A stretch of DNA of 64,000 nucleotides from Pseudoalteromonas marina (lineage in GTDB: Bacteria; Pseudomonadota; Gammaproteobacteria; Enterobacterales; Alteromonadaceae). Shown one piece after another: positions 16,829-28,154 of the stretch (position 1 is its first letter; the number at the start of each line of letters is the position of its first letter). The translations under genes and the position numbers were made by a program. The DNA is taken from contig NZ_AHCB03000005.1 of the NCBI RefSeq assembly GCF_000238335.3, positions 372,001-436,000 on the forward strand, given 5' to 3'. The notes under the pieces were generated by a model. That model ran no database searches. It saw only the letters and a list, made by a program, of their open reading frames with translations, and was not told the origin of the DNA.

Positions 16829-18454
16829 TTATAAATCGACTAACGTAAGCGGTGTTGCTTTTCTTTTTAGCTTTTCATGGTACATAGCAGTATCGCCAGC
16901 TTTTAAAAGTTCATCAATATTTCTAGGTGGGTCACTAAATACAGCACTACCAACACTCGCTTTTATGGCTAATTGTTCAGTATTATGATCAATAAAGAGT
17001 TTGGCTAATTCAGTTTTTAAAAAGTGAACTTTTGGGCTTACCTGAGCCTTAGTATAAAAGTGCGCTAGCACTACAAATTCATCACCTCCTAAACGCCCTA
17101 TGGCATCGTTACTGCGCACAATAGCTTTTAAGTGGTGAGCAACTTTACACAGTGCTTGGTCTCCAACGGCGTGGCCGTGAGTGTCATTTATTTGTTTAAA
17201 GTCATCTAAATCTATATAAATTAAACAGAGCACACCGCCACTTTTTATATGATGCTCTATTAAATCTGCCGATTTTTTGCACCACCCTCTGCGGTTTAAA
17301 ATACCGCAAAGGTGATCATAATCGGCTTCGGTTTCGGCGCGTTTTTTTGCAATCCTCATCCGACTAATACGCCTTGAAACCGCTACGGCGAGTAAAAATG
17401 ACTCTACAGCAAAAGCTATAATTAACCCGTAGCGACGCATAAATGGACTTTCGTCTATTAATAATATTCTAAAAATCATACTGACAAATACAAAGCTTAG
17501 AGCAATAAACACCAGTGTTGCTTCACGAATGCCTTTGCGTGCTTGCAAAGCGGAAAGCACAAAGACACACCCTACAATACAAAGCGTTACATAGCCTGTA
17601 GCTTTACTTAAAAGAGCCCATACTTGAGGGGTTTTAAAGAGTATTTGTAAAACGCTAAATAACATGACAACTGCAGCTAAACACTTTAAGGCAGTATCTA
17701 CTTTTGGCCAACTTGTTTTGATTTGTAAAAGAGCGCAAATAAACCATGTCGCGCTTAGAACACATAGGCCAATAAATAAAAGGTATATGTTAAATAAACT
17801 GCTACTGTGCTGCGAGGTTAAAAATAAATACAGCTGCCCTTCTTGCATAAGAATAAAGCCACCAATACAAAAAATGTATAAGCTGTAGAGCTTAAAGGTA
17901 TCGTCGTTAAGGCGGCTCCCCATAATTAATACATACAATATAAGCGTGATACACAAGCCGTAAAACAGCCCTAATATTAGGTTTTGTTGTTGGCTTTTTT
18001 GTATAAATACAGGCATTGGTTGCCACTTAAATACCGGGCGAAACTCGACTGGAGAATACAAAGTTAATAGGGCGGTTGTTGCACCTGAGTCGATAAAATA
18101 AGCTGGTTTGTTGTATCTAATTGGGTTGTGTATTTCATCGTTTTGACGCCACTCAAAGCGCTCAAGGGTAGAGCGGTTAAAGCTAAGAACACCAGCTTGC
18201 TGTAACTGGCAATTTACAGAGTATTGAACTCTGCCAGATTGAATTTTTAGTCTTAAAGGCGTTTGTTTATTTAATGTGTTTACTGAAGTGATTTGTGGAC
18301 TAATTTGGTTAATTTCACAATGTTGATTTGCAAATGCAGACTTATTAAATAAAAGATTAGAAAAAACAAAAATAACACCTAACAGCAAATACCTTTTTAG
18401 TTGCGTTTTAAGAGTGTTAGGTAGGAAAAGTGCATTAAACTTTTTGTAAGCCAT
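16829..18454 (-). CDS. Diguanylate cyclase with 7TMR-DISM membrane sensor
   Basis: The 541-residue inner-membrane protein has an N-terminal signal sequence, a periplasmic domain of 7TMR-DISMED2 type (about residues 45-150), a seven-helix 7TMR-DISM region (about 155-365) and a C-terminal GGDEF domain. The catalytic motif RLGGDEFVV is intact, and RSND five residues before it fits the RxxD inhibitory site, so cyclic-di-GMP feedback is expected. It makes cyclic-di-GMP from GTP in response to an unknown extracellular, possibly carbohydrate, ligand. It is convergent with the VOC gene and not in an obvious operon. Confidence 0.9.
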   Translation of the reverse strand: MAYKKFNALFLPNTLKTQLKRYLLLGVIFVFSNLLFNKSAFANQHCEINQISPQITSVNTLNKQTPLRLKIQSGRVQYSVNCQLQQAGVLSFNRSTLERFEWRQNDEIHNPIRYNKPAYFIDSGATTALLTLYSPVEFRPVFKWQPMPVFIQKSQQQNLILGLFYGLCITLILYVLIMGSRLNDDTFKLYSLYIFCIGGFILMQEGQLYLFLTSQHSSSLFNIYLLFIGLCVLSATWFICALLQIKTSWPKVDTALKCLAAVVMLFSVLQILFKTPQVWALLSKATGYVTLCIVGCVFVLSALQARKGIREATLVFIALSFVFVSMIFRILLIDESPFMRRYGLIIAFAVESFLLAVAVSRRISRMRIAKKRAETEADYDHLCGILNRRGWCKKSADLIEHHIKSGGVLCLIYIDLDDFKQINDTHGHAVGDQALCKVAHHLKAIVRSNDAIGRLGGDEFVVLAHFYTKAQVSPKVHFLKTELAKLFIDHNTEQLAIKASVGSAVFSDPPRNIDELLKAGDTAMYHEKLKRKATPLTLVDL

Positions 18455-18505
18455 AGGCGCAAGATAAAAATACTACATAATTTTATATTAGCAGAGCCCA
18501 TTCAT

Positions 18506-19390
18506 TTAGCTATTTAATTGAGGTACGACCTCGCTTGGCGTTTTATTAAAGTGGCGTTTAAACTCGCGGCTAAACTGCGAAGGGCTGGTGTAACCTACCT
18601 TTAATGCGGCCTCATTTGCTTTACTACCGTTATTTGTAATGAGTTCTTTTGCTTTTGCTAAGCGTACCTTTTTTAAGTATTGCAACGGCGATTCAAAGGT
18701 CACTTGTTTAAAGGCACGATGAAACGACGACACACTCATATTTACCTCTTCAGCCAAGCCTTCAACCGTAATTTGATCTGCATAGCTTTTATGCATAGTG
18801 GAAAGCGTTCGTGCTATTCGGGCGTAGTGCCCATCGTGCATAGCAAGGCCAATTAAGGTATGACCCTGAGGGCCACAAAGTACACGGTATACCAGCTCTT
18901 TTATTATGTCTTGCCCAAAAATTTCGGCCTCTAAAGGGTTATTAAGTGCGCTTAATAAACGGTGAGTTACTTGCTCCATAGCACCATCTATTTTTGCTGA
19001 TTGTACACCGCTCATTTGCCCAGAAGTAAACGGGGTATATTCGCCCATTTGGTTTACTAACTTATGCAATGTTACTGGGTTTATATCAATTACTACGCCC
19101 ATTACCGGTAGGCCATTATCAGTAAAGGCTTCGCACTCAAGGGGGACGGGGACACCCAAAACAAGGTAGTCGCCTGCACCATATTTTATTTGATGATCAG
19201 GAAAATGAATAATTTTATGCCCTTGACCAACTAAAATAATACCAGAGTTATAAATGAGTGGCTGACGAGGTGAGCTTTTACTCGCACGATGAAAATAAAC
19301 ACCGGGAATAATCGTTTTCGTTACGCCTTCAAAGTTGAGCAAATCATTTTGTTCGGCGTATTGCTGCAACATGCTGGCTATAGTGGGCAT
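18506..19390 (-). CDS. AraC-family regulator of YqhC type
   Basis: The 294-residue protein has an N-terminal cupin-like domain (AraC_N: YFHRASKSSPRQPLIYNSGI, then GDYLVLGVPVPLECE) and two C-terminal helix-turn-helix motifs (LAEEVNMSVSSFHRAFKQ and ALKVGYTSPSQFSREFKRHF). I chose the ATG at 19390, which has AAGG at a fair distance; the longer frame adds 20 residues. In Enterobacteriaceae the related YqhC activates yqhD in response to aldehydes. Here the gene is likewise divergent from a yqhD-like gene, which supports the same role. A MITE-like element now lies between the two genes. Confidence 0.85.
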   Translation of the reverse strand: MPTIASMLQQYAEQNDLLNFEGVTKTIIPGVYFHRASKSSPRQPLIYNSGIILVGQGHKIIHFPDHQIKYGAGDYLVLGVPVPLECEAFTDNGLPVMGVVIDINPVTLHKLVNQMGEYTPFTSGQMSGVQSAKIDGAMEQVTHRLLSALNNPLEAEIFGQDIIKELVYRVLCGPQGHTLIGLAMHDGHYARIARTLSTMHKSYADQITVEGLAEEVNMSVSSFHRAFKQVTFESPLQYLKKVRLAKAKELITNNGSKANEAALKVGYTSPSQFSREFKRHFNKTPSEVVPQLNS

Positions 19391-19543
19391 TAAAAAACCT
19401 TGTGTCGTACAAATTTTGCGTAAAATAACAATGTTGGCAGTATTAGGCAAGCTTTAGGCATTTATTAGGCTTTTTTAATGTTTGTTTTGCCACTAATATG
19501 CACTCATTGAAATTTAGTTTAGTGAGTAACTAAGTACTCTATT

Positions 19544-19811
19544 TAGGGCGTGTTGATCTTTGATGGTTGAATTTGCAACAGTGTGTTTGGTTTTTAGGCA
19601 AGGCAGAGCCTATGAAGTGTGGTTACTCCCCATAAATAGGCGATAACGCAGCATAAATGCCAAACATGCGCTGCCCTTCGGGTTCTGCCTAGGGGCGATA
19701 AATTCTTTGTTACTCGGTTTTTACTTAGCCCACTAGGTTACAAACCTCGTGCCGCGATTTAATCGCCCCTAGATTGAACAAATTTCAATCCGCAAAGATC
19801 AACACGCCCTA
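19544..19811. mobile_element. MITE-like element with perfect 19-base terminal inverted repeats
   Basis: TAGGGCGTGTTGATCTTTG (19544-19562) is the exact reverse complement of 19793-19811. The outer TA on each side may be a TA target duplication, as made by IS630/Tc1-type transposases. Just inside the ends the sequences remain related (GGTTGAATTTG against GGATTGAAATTTG). Internal arms CTAGGGGCGAT (19689-19699) and ATCGCCCCTAG (19762-19772) also pair. There is no coding capacity, so it would need a transposase in trans. It fills most of the 450-base region between the yqhC-like and yqhD-like genes; the remainder shows no other gene. Confidence 0.8.
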
Positions 19812-19840
19812 GTATTTAACCGTCACATAGGAGCAAAATA

Positions 19841-20986
19841 ATGAAATTTAGCTACGTAAATCCAACACTTATTCAGTTCGGCCAACAGCAAATTGCATCA
19901 CTAACTGATTTGATCGCAAAAGATCAAAAAGTATTAGTCGTTTACGGCGGTGGTTCTATCAAAAAGAATGGCGTGTACGACCAAGTTGTTGCCGCACTTG
20001 AAGGTTTTGATTGGGTCGAGTTTTCGGGCGTTGGTGCAAATCCAACTGTTGAGGTACTAGATCAAGCCGTAAACATTTGTAAAGAACAAGATATCGACTT
20101 TGTATTAGGTGTAGGCGGAGGCTCTGTAATTGATGGCGTTAAATATGTTGCAGCGGCTGCATTATACGACGGTGAAGGCTGGGATATATTAACGGGTAAA
20201 TACAAAATCACAAAAGCTTTACCTCTGGGGGCTGTGCTTACGTTACCTGCAACGGGCTCTGAATCAAATCAGAACTCAGTTGTTAGTAAAGAAGCAACAC
20301 AACAAAAACTACCGTTTGCATCACCTGAAGTACTGCCTAAATTTGCGATTATGGACCCAGATGTAATGAAAACATTACCGCAGCGCCAACTTGTAAACGG
20401 GTTAGTTGATGCGTGGGTACATACCTGTGAACAATACTTAACTTTCCCACAAAATGCGTTAGTACAAGAAGGTTATGCAGAGGCACTTTTAAGAACGCTT
20501 AAAACGCTGGGCGATAACTTTGAAAACCAAGACGATGCATGGCGTGCAAACTTAATGTGGGCTGCAAACCAAGCACTTAATGGTTTAATTGGTTCAGGCG
20601 TTTCACAAGATTGGGCAACACACATGATTGGGCACGAGCTTACAGCCGCTTACGGTGTTGACCATGCACGTTCACTTGCTATTGTTCAGCCTTCTTTGCT
20701 ACGTAACCAGTTTGACGTTAAGAAAGCGAAGCTAGAGCAAATGGGTAAAAACGTATTTGGCTTAGCGCAATCTGATGATTTAGCAGAGCAAACAATTCAA
20801 GCAATTGAGGCGTTTTACCACAGCTTAGATGTAGCCACTGTGCTTACTGAACATGGCGATGACAAAGCCGCCGCTATTGACAATATTATTGGTAAACTTG
20901 AAGCGCATGGCATGCTAGCACTTGGTGAAAACCAAGCAATTACGCTAAAAGAAAGCCGCGAAATTTTAGAGCAAGCAGTTGCTTAA
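19841..20986 (+). CDS. yqhD: Iron-type NADPH-dependent aldehyde reductase / alcohol dehydrogenase (YqhD family)
   Basis: The 381-residue protein follows E. coli YqhD along its whole length as I recall it: VVYGGGSIKKNGV, LGVGGGSVIDG, LTLPATGSESN, VDAWVHTCEQY, ALNGLIGSGVSQDWATHM, GHELTAAYGVDHARSLA and LEAHGMLALGEN. The metal ligands Asp and His in VDAWVH and the two His in HELTAAYGVDH are present, as are the GGGS dinucleotide-binding loops. The enzyme reduces short-chain and reactive aldehydes with NADPH. TAGGAGC precedes the ATG. Its promoter must lie in or at the edge of the adjacent MITE-like element, only 29 bases from the start codon. Confidence 0.92.
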   Translation: MKFSYVNPTLIQFGQQQIASLTDLIAKDQKVLVVYGGGSIKKNGVYDQVVAALEGFDWVEFSGVGANPTVEVLDQAVNICKEQDIDFVLGVGGGSVIDGVKYVAAAALYDGEGWDILTGKYKITKALPLGAVLTLPATGSESNQNSVVSKEATQQKLPFASPEVLPKFAIMDPDVMKTLPQRQLVNGLVDAWVHTCEQYLTFPQNALVQEGYAEALLRTLKTLGDNFENQDDAWRANLMWAANQALNGLIGSGVSQDWATHMIGHELTAAYGVDHARSLAIVQPSLLRNQFDVKKAKLEQMGKNVFGLAQSDDLAEQTIQAIEAFYHSLDVATVLTEHGDDKAAAIDNIIGKLEAHGMLALGENQAITLKESREILEQAVA

Positions 20987-21009
20987 GCACTTATAAGTAT
21001 TATAAAACT

Positions 21010-21044
21010 AAAAGCCGCTAACTTTTATGTTAGCGGCTTTTTTT
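21010..21044. terminator. Bidirectional terminator between yqhD and lacZ
   Basis: AAAAGCCGCTAAC and GTTAGCGGCTTTTTTT form a long stem flanked by A and T runs between two convergent genes. Confidence 0.85.
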
Positions 21045-21057
21045 ATACTAAAAATCT

Positions 21058-24204
<3,147 letters not shown>

Positions 24205-24271
24205 CTAAAATAATGTGTTGCGGTTATGCTTAAAGCTCTCTTTTATTTATCCAAAACTATCATTTTAAATT

Positions 24272-25090
24272 ATGCGCAACACCATTGTAGATGTACTTGA
24301 TATTGGCCCTACTTGTATAGAGCGGTTTATTGACGTAGCGGCTTTAGCACAAGCCTCAGATTTGGAACTTACGCTAGCTGGGTGCTCTAACTTATCTGGG
24401 CGATATTGTGTTGCGCGCTCATCGCCTTTGGAGCACACACTGTTTTATACGTTATCAGGTCAAGGAAAGTTGGTTACAGAACATAACCAATATACATTGA
24501 CAGCGAATACGCTCATTGTGTTACCCGCCAAGCAAGGCTTTGAAGTTAAAATTGATGCTGCGCATTGGGATGTTATTTGGTTAAACCTTGCAAATACTAA
24601 TCGTTGGAAACACTTAAACTTAGTTGAGGCGCTGGTACTTTATGATCAAAAATTACAGCCGCTGCACTTTGCAATGGAGTTTTTATACAGCGAAAGTAAC
24701 TCTACTTTACGTGAAGGCGTTATGCCTATTTTAAGTCACTACTTAAACACTACGTTGCAAAGCGAGCCGCAAATAGGCGGGCACAACCGGTTAACTAGTT
24801 TGTTTTTAGAGGTAGAAGAGCGCCTGCAGTTTGATTGGACAATAGACGCCATGTGCGAACAAGTACATTACTCAGCACCGCATTTACATAGGTTATGCCA
24901 AGCGCAATTTGGTAAAAGTCCTATGCAGCAGCTGATTTATTTACGAATTAAGCGGGCCAAAAACTTGTTACTAAATACTCGCTGGCCTGTTGCCCATATT
25001 GCCGCTTATGTGGGATACCCTAATATATTTAATTTTTCAAAACGGTTTAAAAAATCAGTGGGCGTGTCACCAAGTGAATTTAGAAAATAA
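24272..25090 (+). CDS. AraC-family regulator, probably of lacZ
   Basis: The 272-residue protein has an N-terminal cupin sensor domain (LEHTLFYTLSGQGKLVTEHNQY region with LIVLPAKQGFEV) and a C-terminal AraC DNA-binding domain (MCEQVHYSAPHLHRLCQAQF and IAAYVGYPNIFNFSKRFKKS, ending VSPSEFRK). The arrangement and the cupin domain match sugar-responsive AraC regulators. Its divergence from lacZ makes lacZ the likely target and a galactoside the likely effector; both are inferred. Confidence 0.85.
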   Translation: MRNTIVDVLDIGPTCIERFIDVAALAQASDLELTLAGCSNLSGRYCVARSSPLEHTLFYTLSGQGKLVTEHNQYTLTANTLIVLPAKQGFEVKIDAAHWDVIWLNLANTNRWKHLNLVEALVLYDQKLQPLHFAMEFLYSESNSTLREGVMPILSHYLNTTLQSEPQIGGHNRLTSLFLEVEERLQFDWTIDAMCEQVHYSAPHLHRLCQAQFGKSPMQQLIYLRIKRAKNLLLNTRWPVAHIAAYVGYPNIFNFSKRFKKSVGVSPSEFRK

Positions 25091-25170
25091 CGTGGGCGGC
25101 TCTCTACATTTGAATAAATTTAAGGTATTGTGCGGTTTCTTAAATTGCATTTTATAGTTTTAGGTAATGG

Positions 25171-25479
25171 ATGCGCTCAAACTACTTTTTAGTCGTGATA
25201 CTTCTTGTGCTTGTACACAGCTTTATTAGCTGTGATGCTGCCGCGTATCATTTACAAGAAGAAGTCGATTATGCTTCGCACGTTCAGTCTGTGGCCGATA
25301 CAAACGATGAAGACGCGCAACCACCTACCGAAATTCATGCCCATCAGCATTGCCACTGTGGTTACTACAGTACGATAAATCATTCAATAAGCCCTGAACA
25401 AAGCCAAGCCACAAACAATGCTTGTTACAATGGTTTAAATTACCCACCAGATGTTCCGCCACCCAATTTTTATAGCTAG
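25171..25479 (+). CDS. Small exported His/Cys-rich protein of the metal-efflux operon
   Basis: The 102-residue product has a hydrophobic N-terminal export segment (YFLVVILLVLVHSFI) with a cysteine soon after, then an acidic stretch and a cluster HAHQHCHCGYY followed by another His. This cluster looks like a metal-binding site. It precedes genes for a CzcCBA-type efflux system on the same strand, so a periplasmic metal sensor, chaperone or buffer role is inferred. It may be equivalent to the small czcI-like proteins found at that place, but I could not match it to a named family. The LVHSFISC stretch is not a clear lipobox. Confidence 0.6.
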   Translation: MRSNYFLVVILLVLVHSFISCDAAAYHLQEEVDYASHVQSVADTNDEDAQPPTEIHAHQHCHCGYYSTINHSISPEQSQATNNACYNGLNYPPDVPPPNFYS

Positions 25480-25627
25480 TTTTTAATTTTAAACACTTTG
25501 TATATAACTGCCTGCGCCTGTGCGCTACAAGGCTAATTATGTACATATTTAGGTTGCTTAATCGCGCTTGTTTTTAAAATAGGCATAGTGATTAAGCCAA
25601 CTCTGTTTGTTAAAACGGATATGCTAT

Positions 25628-26890
25628 ATGAACAAAAAACTACTTATGCTGGTGGCGCTAATGTGTGCATTACCAACACTGAGCGCTTTGGCAAAAAGCG
25701 AGCCTCAAAACGTATTAACGCTAAAGCAAGCGCTTAAAAATACTGAGCAGCAAAACTTACAGCTTAAACGCTACCCGTACCATCAAAAAATATTAACCGC
25801 GCTTAAAAGCCAAGCCGCGCTTTCACCTAACCCTGAGCTGAGCTTTGAAGCTGAAAACTTTTTAGGAACTCATGGCTCTCATGCGTTTTCGGGGGCGCAG
25901 TACACGCTGGCTTTAAGCCAGTTAATTGAGCTGGGCGATAAACGCCAAAATCGTATTAATTACGCTACTGCAAATATAAAAGCGCAAACAATTGAGTATA
26001 AAAATACTCGGTTAGCACTTTTAGCAACCACCGCTGAGCGTTATTACCAAGTACTAAAATTTCAGGCGTTAATTGCGTTAAACTGTGAGCGTAAAAACAC
26101 TGTTAAGCAGGCACTCAACGCAATTGAAAAACGCGCTAAAGCCGGTGCGGTCTCAAGTGCTGATGTAACCCGCATGCGTTATGCATTAAGCCAAGTCGAT
26201 TTAAATACGGCCATGCTACAAAGTGAATTTGAGCGCTCTCGCTTAGCACTCAATGAGCTTTGGCAAGAGGTGAAAGTGAGTGATTACTATGCGGGCGATT
26301 TATCACAAATAGCTGCTATTAAAAGTGAGGCGGCGTTACTTGAGGCGGTAAATACAGCGCCTGAATTTGCACTGCTACAGCAGCAATATATGCAAAAAAC
26401 GGCTAATTTAGCGCTGCAACGCTCCAGCGGTCAAAGCGATTTAACCTTGGGTGGTGGTGTGCGATATAACCAGCAAACTGATGCCAGCTCGTTGGTTTTT
26501 TCGTTTTCAATGCCGCTGCAATTAAGTAACGCTAATGGCGGGAATATTGAGGCTGCGCAGCATCAGCTTACGCTACTTAATGAGCAACAAGGGCAATTAC
26601 GTATACAGTTACGTAAGCAAATACGCACGCTCTATGCGTATTACCAAGGCAAAGCGGCGCAAGCACAGCTTTTAACACAGCAGGTTATTCCACAAGCGCA
26701 AACGCTCATAAAACAAAGTTTAAAAAGCTATCAACAAGGGCAAATATCGGTATTGCAATTACTCGACGCACAGCAAGCTTTATTTGATTCTAAACGCGCA
26801 CTTATCACAACGCATAGCGAGCTATACCAAGTGCTCCTTACCCTTGAGCGTTTAACTGGCCAACCTTTAATTGAGGCTCATCAATCATGA
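25628..26890 (+). CDS. czcC: Outer-membrane channel of a heavy-metal efflux system (TolC/CzcC family)
   Basis: The 420-residue protein starts with a signal peptide (MNKKLLMLVALMC... ending at LSALA) and contains two OEP repeats of long amphipathic helices typical of TolC-family channels (NPELSFEAENFLG and SFSMPLQLSN mark beta strands, SYQQGQISVLQLLDAQQALF the second helical repeat). I chose the ATG at 25628; the frame extends seven codons to a TTG. It forms the outer-membrane exit duct for the CzcB/CzcA pump encoded next. Its stop overlaps the czcB start by four bases. Confidence 0.88.
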   Translation: MNKKLLMLVALMCALPTLSALAKSEPQNVLTLKQALKNTEQQNLQLKRYPYHQKILTALKSQAALSPNPELSFEAENFLGTHGSHAFSGAQYTLALSQLIELGDKRQNRINYATANIKAQTIEYKNTRLALLATTAERYYQVLKFQALIALNCERKNTVKQALNAIEKRAKAGAVSSADVTRMRYALSQVDLNTAMLQSEFERSRLALNELWQEVKVSDYYAGDLSQIAAIKSEAALLEAVNTAPEFALLQQQYMQKTANLALQRSSGQSDLTLGGGVRYNQQTDASSLVFSFSMPLQLSNANGGNIEAAQHQLTLLNEQQGQLRIQLRKQIRTLYAYYQGKAAQAQLLTQQVIPQAQTLIKQSLKSYQQGQISVLQLLDAQQALFDSKRALITTHSELYQVLLTLERLTGQPLIEAHQS

Positions 26891-28146
26891 ATAAAACTCT
26901 TATCGCATTATTAATTACGCAATTACTTACACTCCCATTTTTGAGTAGCATGGCTATGGCATCTGACGACAATCACGAAGAAAGTCATGGTGACAGCCAC
27001 GAACAAGGCCATAAAGACGAACACACACAAAAAGGCCCGCATGGCGGATTTTTACTAACCAATAACGCCCTTGATTTAGAGCTTAAATTAACCCAGTTTG
27101 CCGGTAATACTGAGCTGCGAATATATGGGTTTAATAACGGTAAAGCTGTTGATATAAACCAGTTAGCGGTAACCATAAACGTGCAGCGTTTAGGTGAAGA
27201 GCCACAGCTTATTCGCTTTAAAGCTGAAGATGACTATTTAGTAAGTACCGTGAGCGTAAACGAGCCGCATTCTTTTAAGCTTGATGTAATGGCTCGCTAT
27301 AAAGGCGCTGAAATAAATTATCATTATGAGCAAGAAGAAGGGCGTACAACGCTAAGCGAGAAAGCAGTTGAACGCGCGGGGATTAAAACTGACATTGCAA
27401 AAGCAGGTAGCGTTGAGCTAACCGATACTTTATTTGGTGTTATAGCACCCACTGCGCAGAGCACCGTTGAAGTAATGGCGCCTTATACCGGCTTAGTTAA
27501 CGATATTTTTGTAAGCATTGGTCAAAACGTTAAAAAAGGCGAGAAGCTTGCCAGTATAACTAACCGCGAAACCCTACAAAATTACACCATAAAAAGCCCA
27601 ATTACAGGCGTTATTACCGAGCAATATTTAAAGCGCGGCGAGCTTGCCAGTAGCTCGCTAATGCAAATAGTAAACCTTGAAACCGTATGGGTTGAGCTGT
27701 CGGCCTTTCCCGATAACATTGAAAAGCTTGCCATAGGGCAAAGCGCTACAGTGTATGACTTACATCATCATTTAAATGCCCAAGGTGAGGTGTTTTACAT
27801 AGCCCCAATGATGAGTGGCGGGCATATTGCACGTGCGCGAATCGAGCTTAAAAACCCTGATGGCCATTGGCGACCTGGTATGCATGTTAATAGTGATATT
27901 AGCATTGCAAAAATAGATGCGGCTGTTCGCGTTAAAGCGATTGCTGTTCAGGAATTTAACGGCAAACCTAGCGTGTTTATAAAAAGTGGCAATGTGTTTG
28001 AAGTACGCCCAGTAAAACTCGGTGCTAAAAACAGCGAATGGGTAGAAGTGCTCGAAGGACTTTCGCCAAACAGTGAGTACGTAACTGAGAATAGTTATGT
28101 AATTAAAGCCGATATTTTAAAAAGCGGCGCAAGTCACTCTCACTAG
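26887..28146 (+). CDS. czcB: Periplasmic adaptor of a heavy-metal RND efflux pump (CzcB family)
   Basis: The 419-residue membrane-fusion protein has a signal peptide and then a His/Glu/Asp-rich segment (residues about 28-50, with HEESHGDSHEQGH), a likely metal-binding tail of CzcB proteins. A lipoyl/barrel-sandwich region (VEVMAPYTGLVNDIFVSIG and ITGVITEQYLKRGE) and beta-barrel and membrane-proximal domains follow. It bridges the CzcA pump and the CzcC channel. The start is coupled to czcC and the next gene begins eight bases after its stop. It ends in GASHSH, again metal-binding in character. Confidence 0.9.
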   Translation: MNKTLIALLITQLLTLPFLSSMAMASDDNHEESHGDSHEQGHKDEHTQKGPHGGFLLTNNALDLELKLTQFAGNTELRIYGFNNGKAVDINQLAVTINVQRLGEEPQLIRFKAEDDYLVSTVSVNEPHSFKLDVMARYKGAEINYHYEQEEGRTTLSEKAVERAGIKTDIAKAGSVELTDTLFGVIAPTAQSTVEVMAPYTGLVNDIFVSIGQNVKKGEKLASITNRETLQNYTIKSPITGVITEQYLKRGELASSSLMQIVNLETVWVELSAFPDNIEKLAIGQSATVYDLHHHLNAQGEVFYIAPMMSGGHIARARIELKNPDGHWRPGMHVNSDISIAKIDAAVRVKAIAVQEFNGKPSVFIKSGNVFEVRPVKLGAKNSEWVEVLEGLSPNSEYVTENSYVIKADILKSGASHSH

Positions 28147-28154
28147 GAGGCAAC

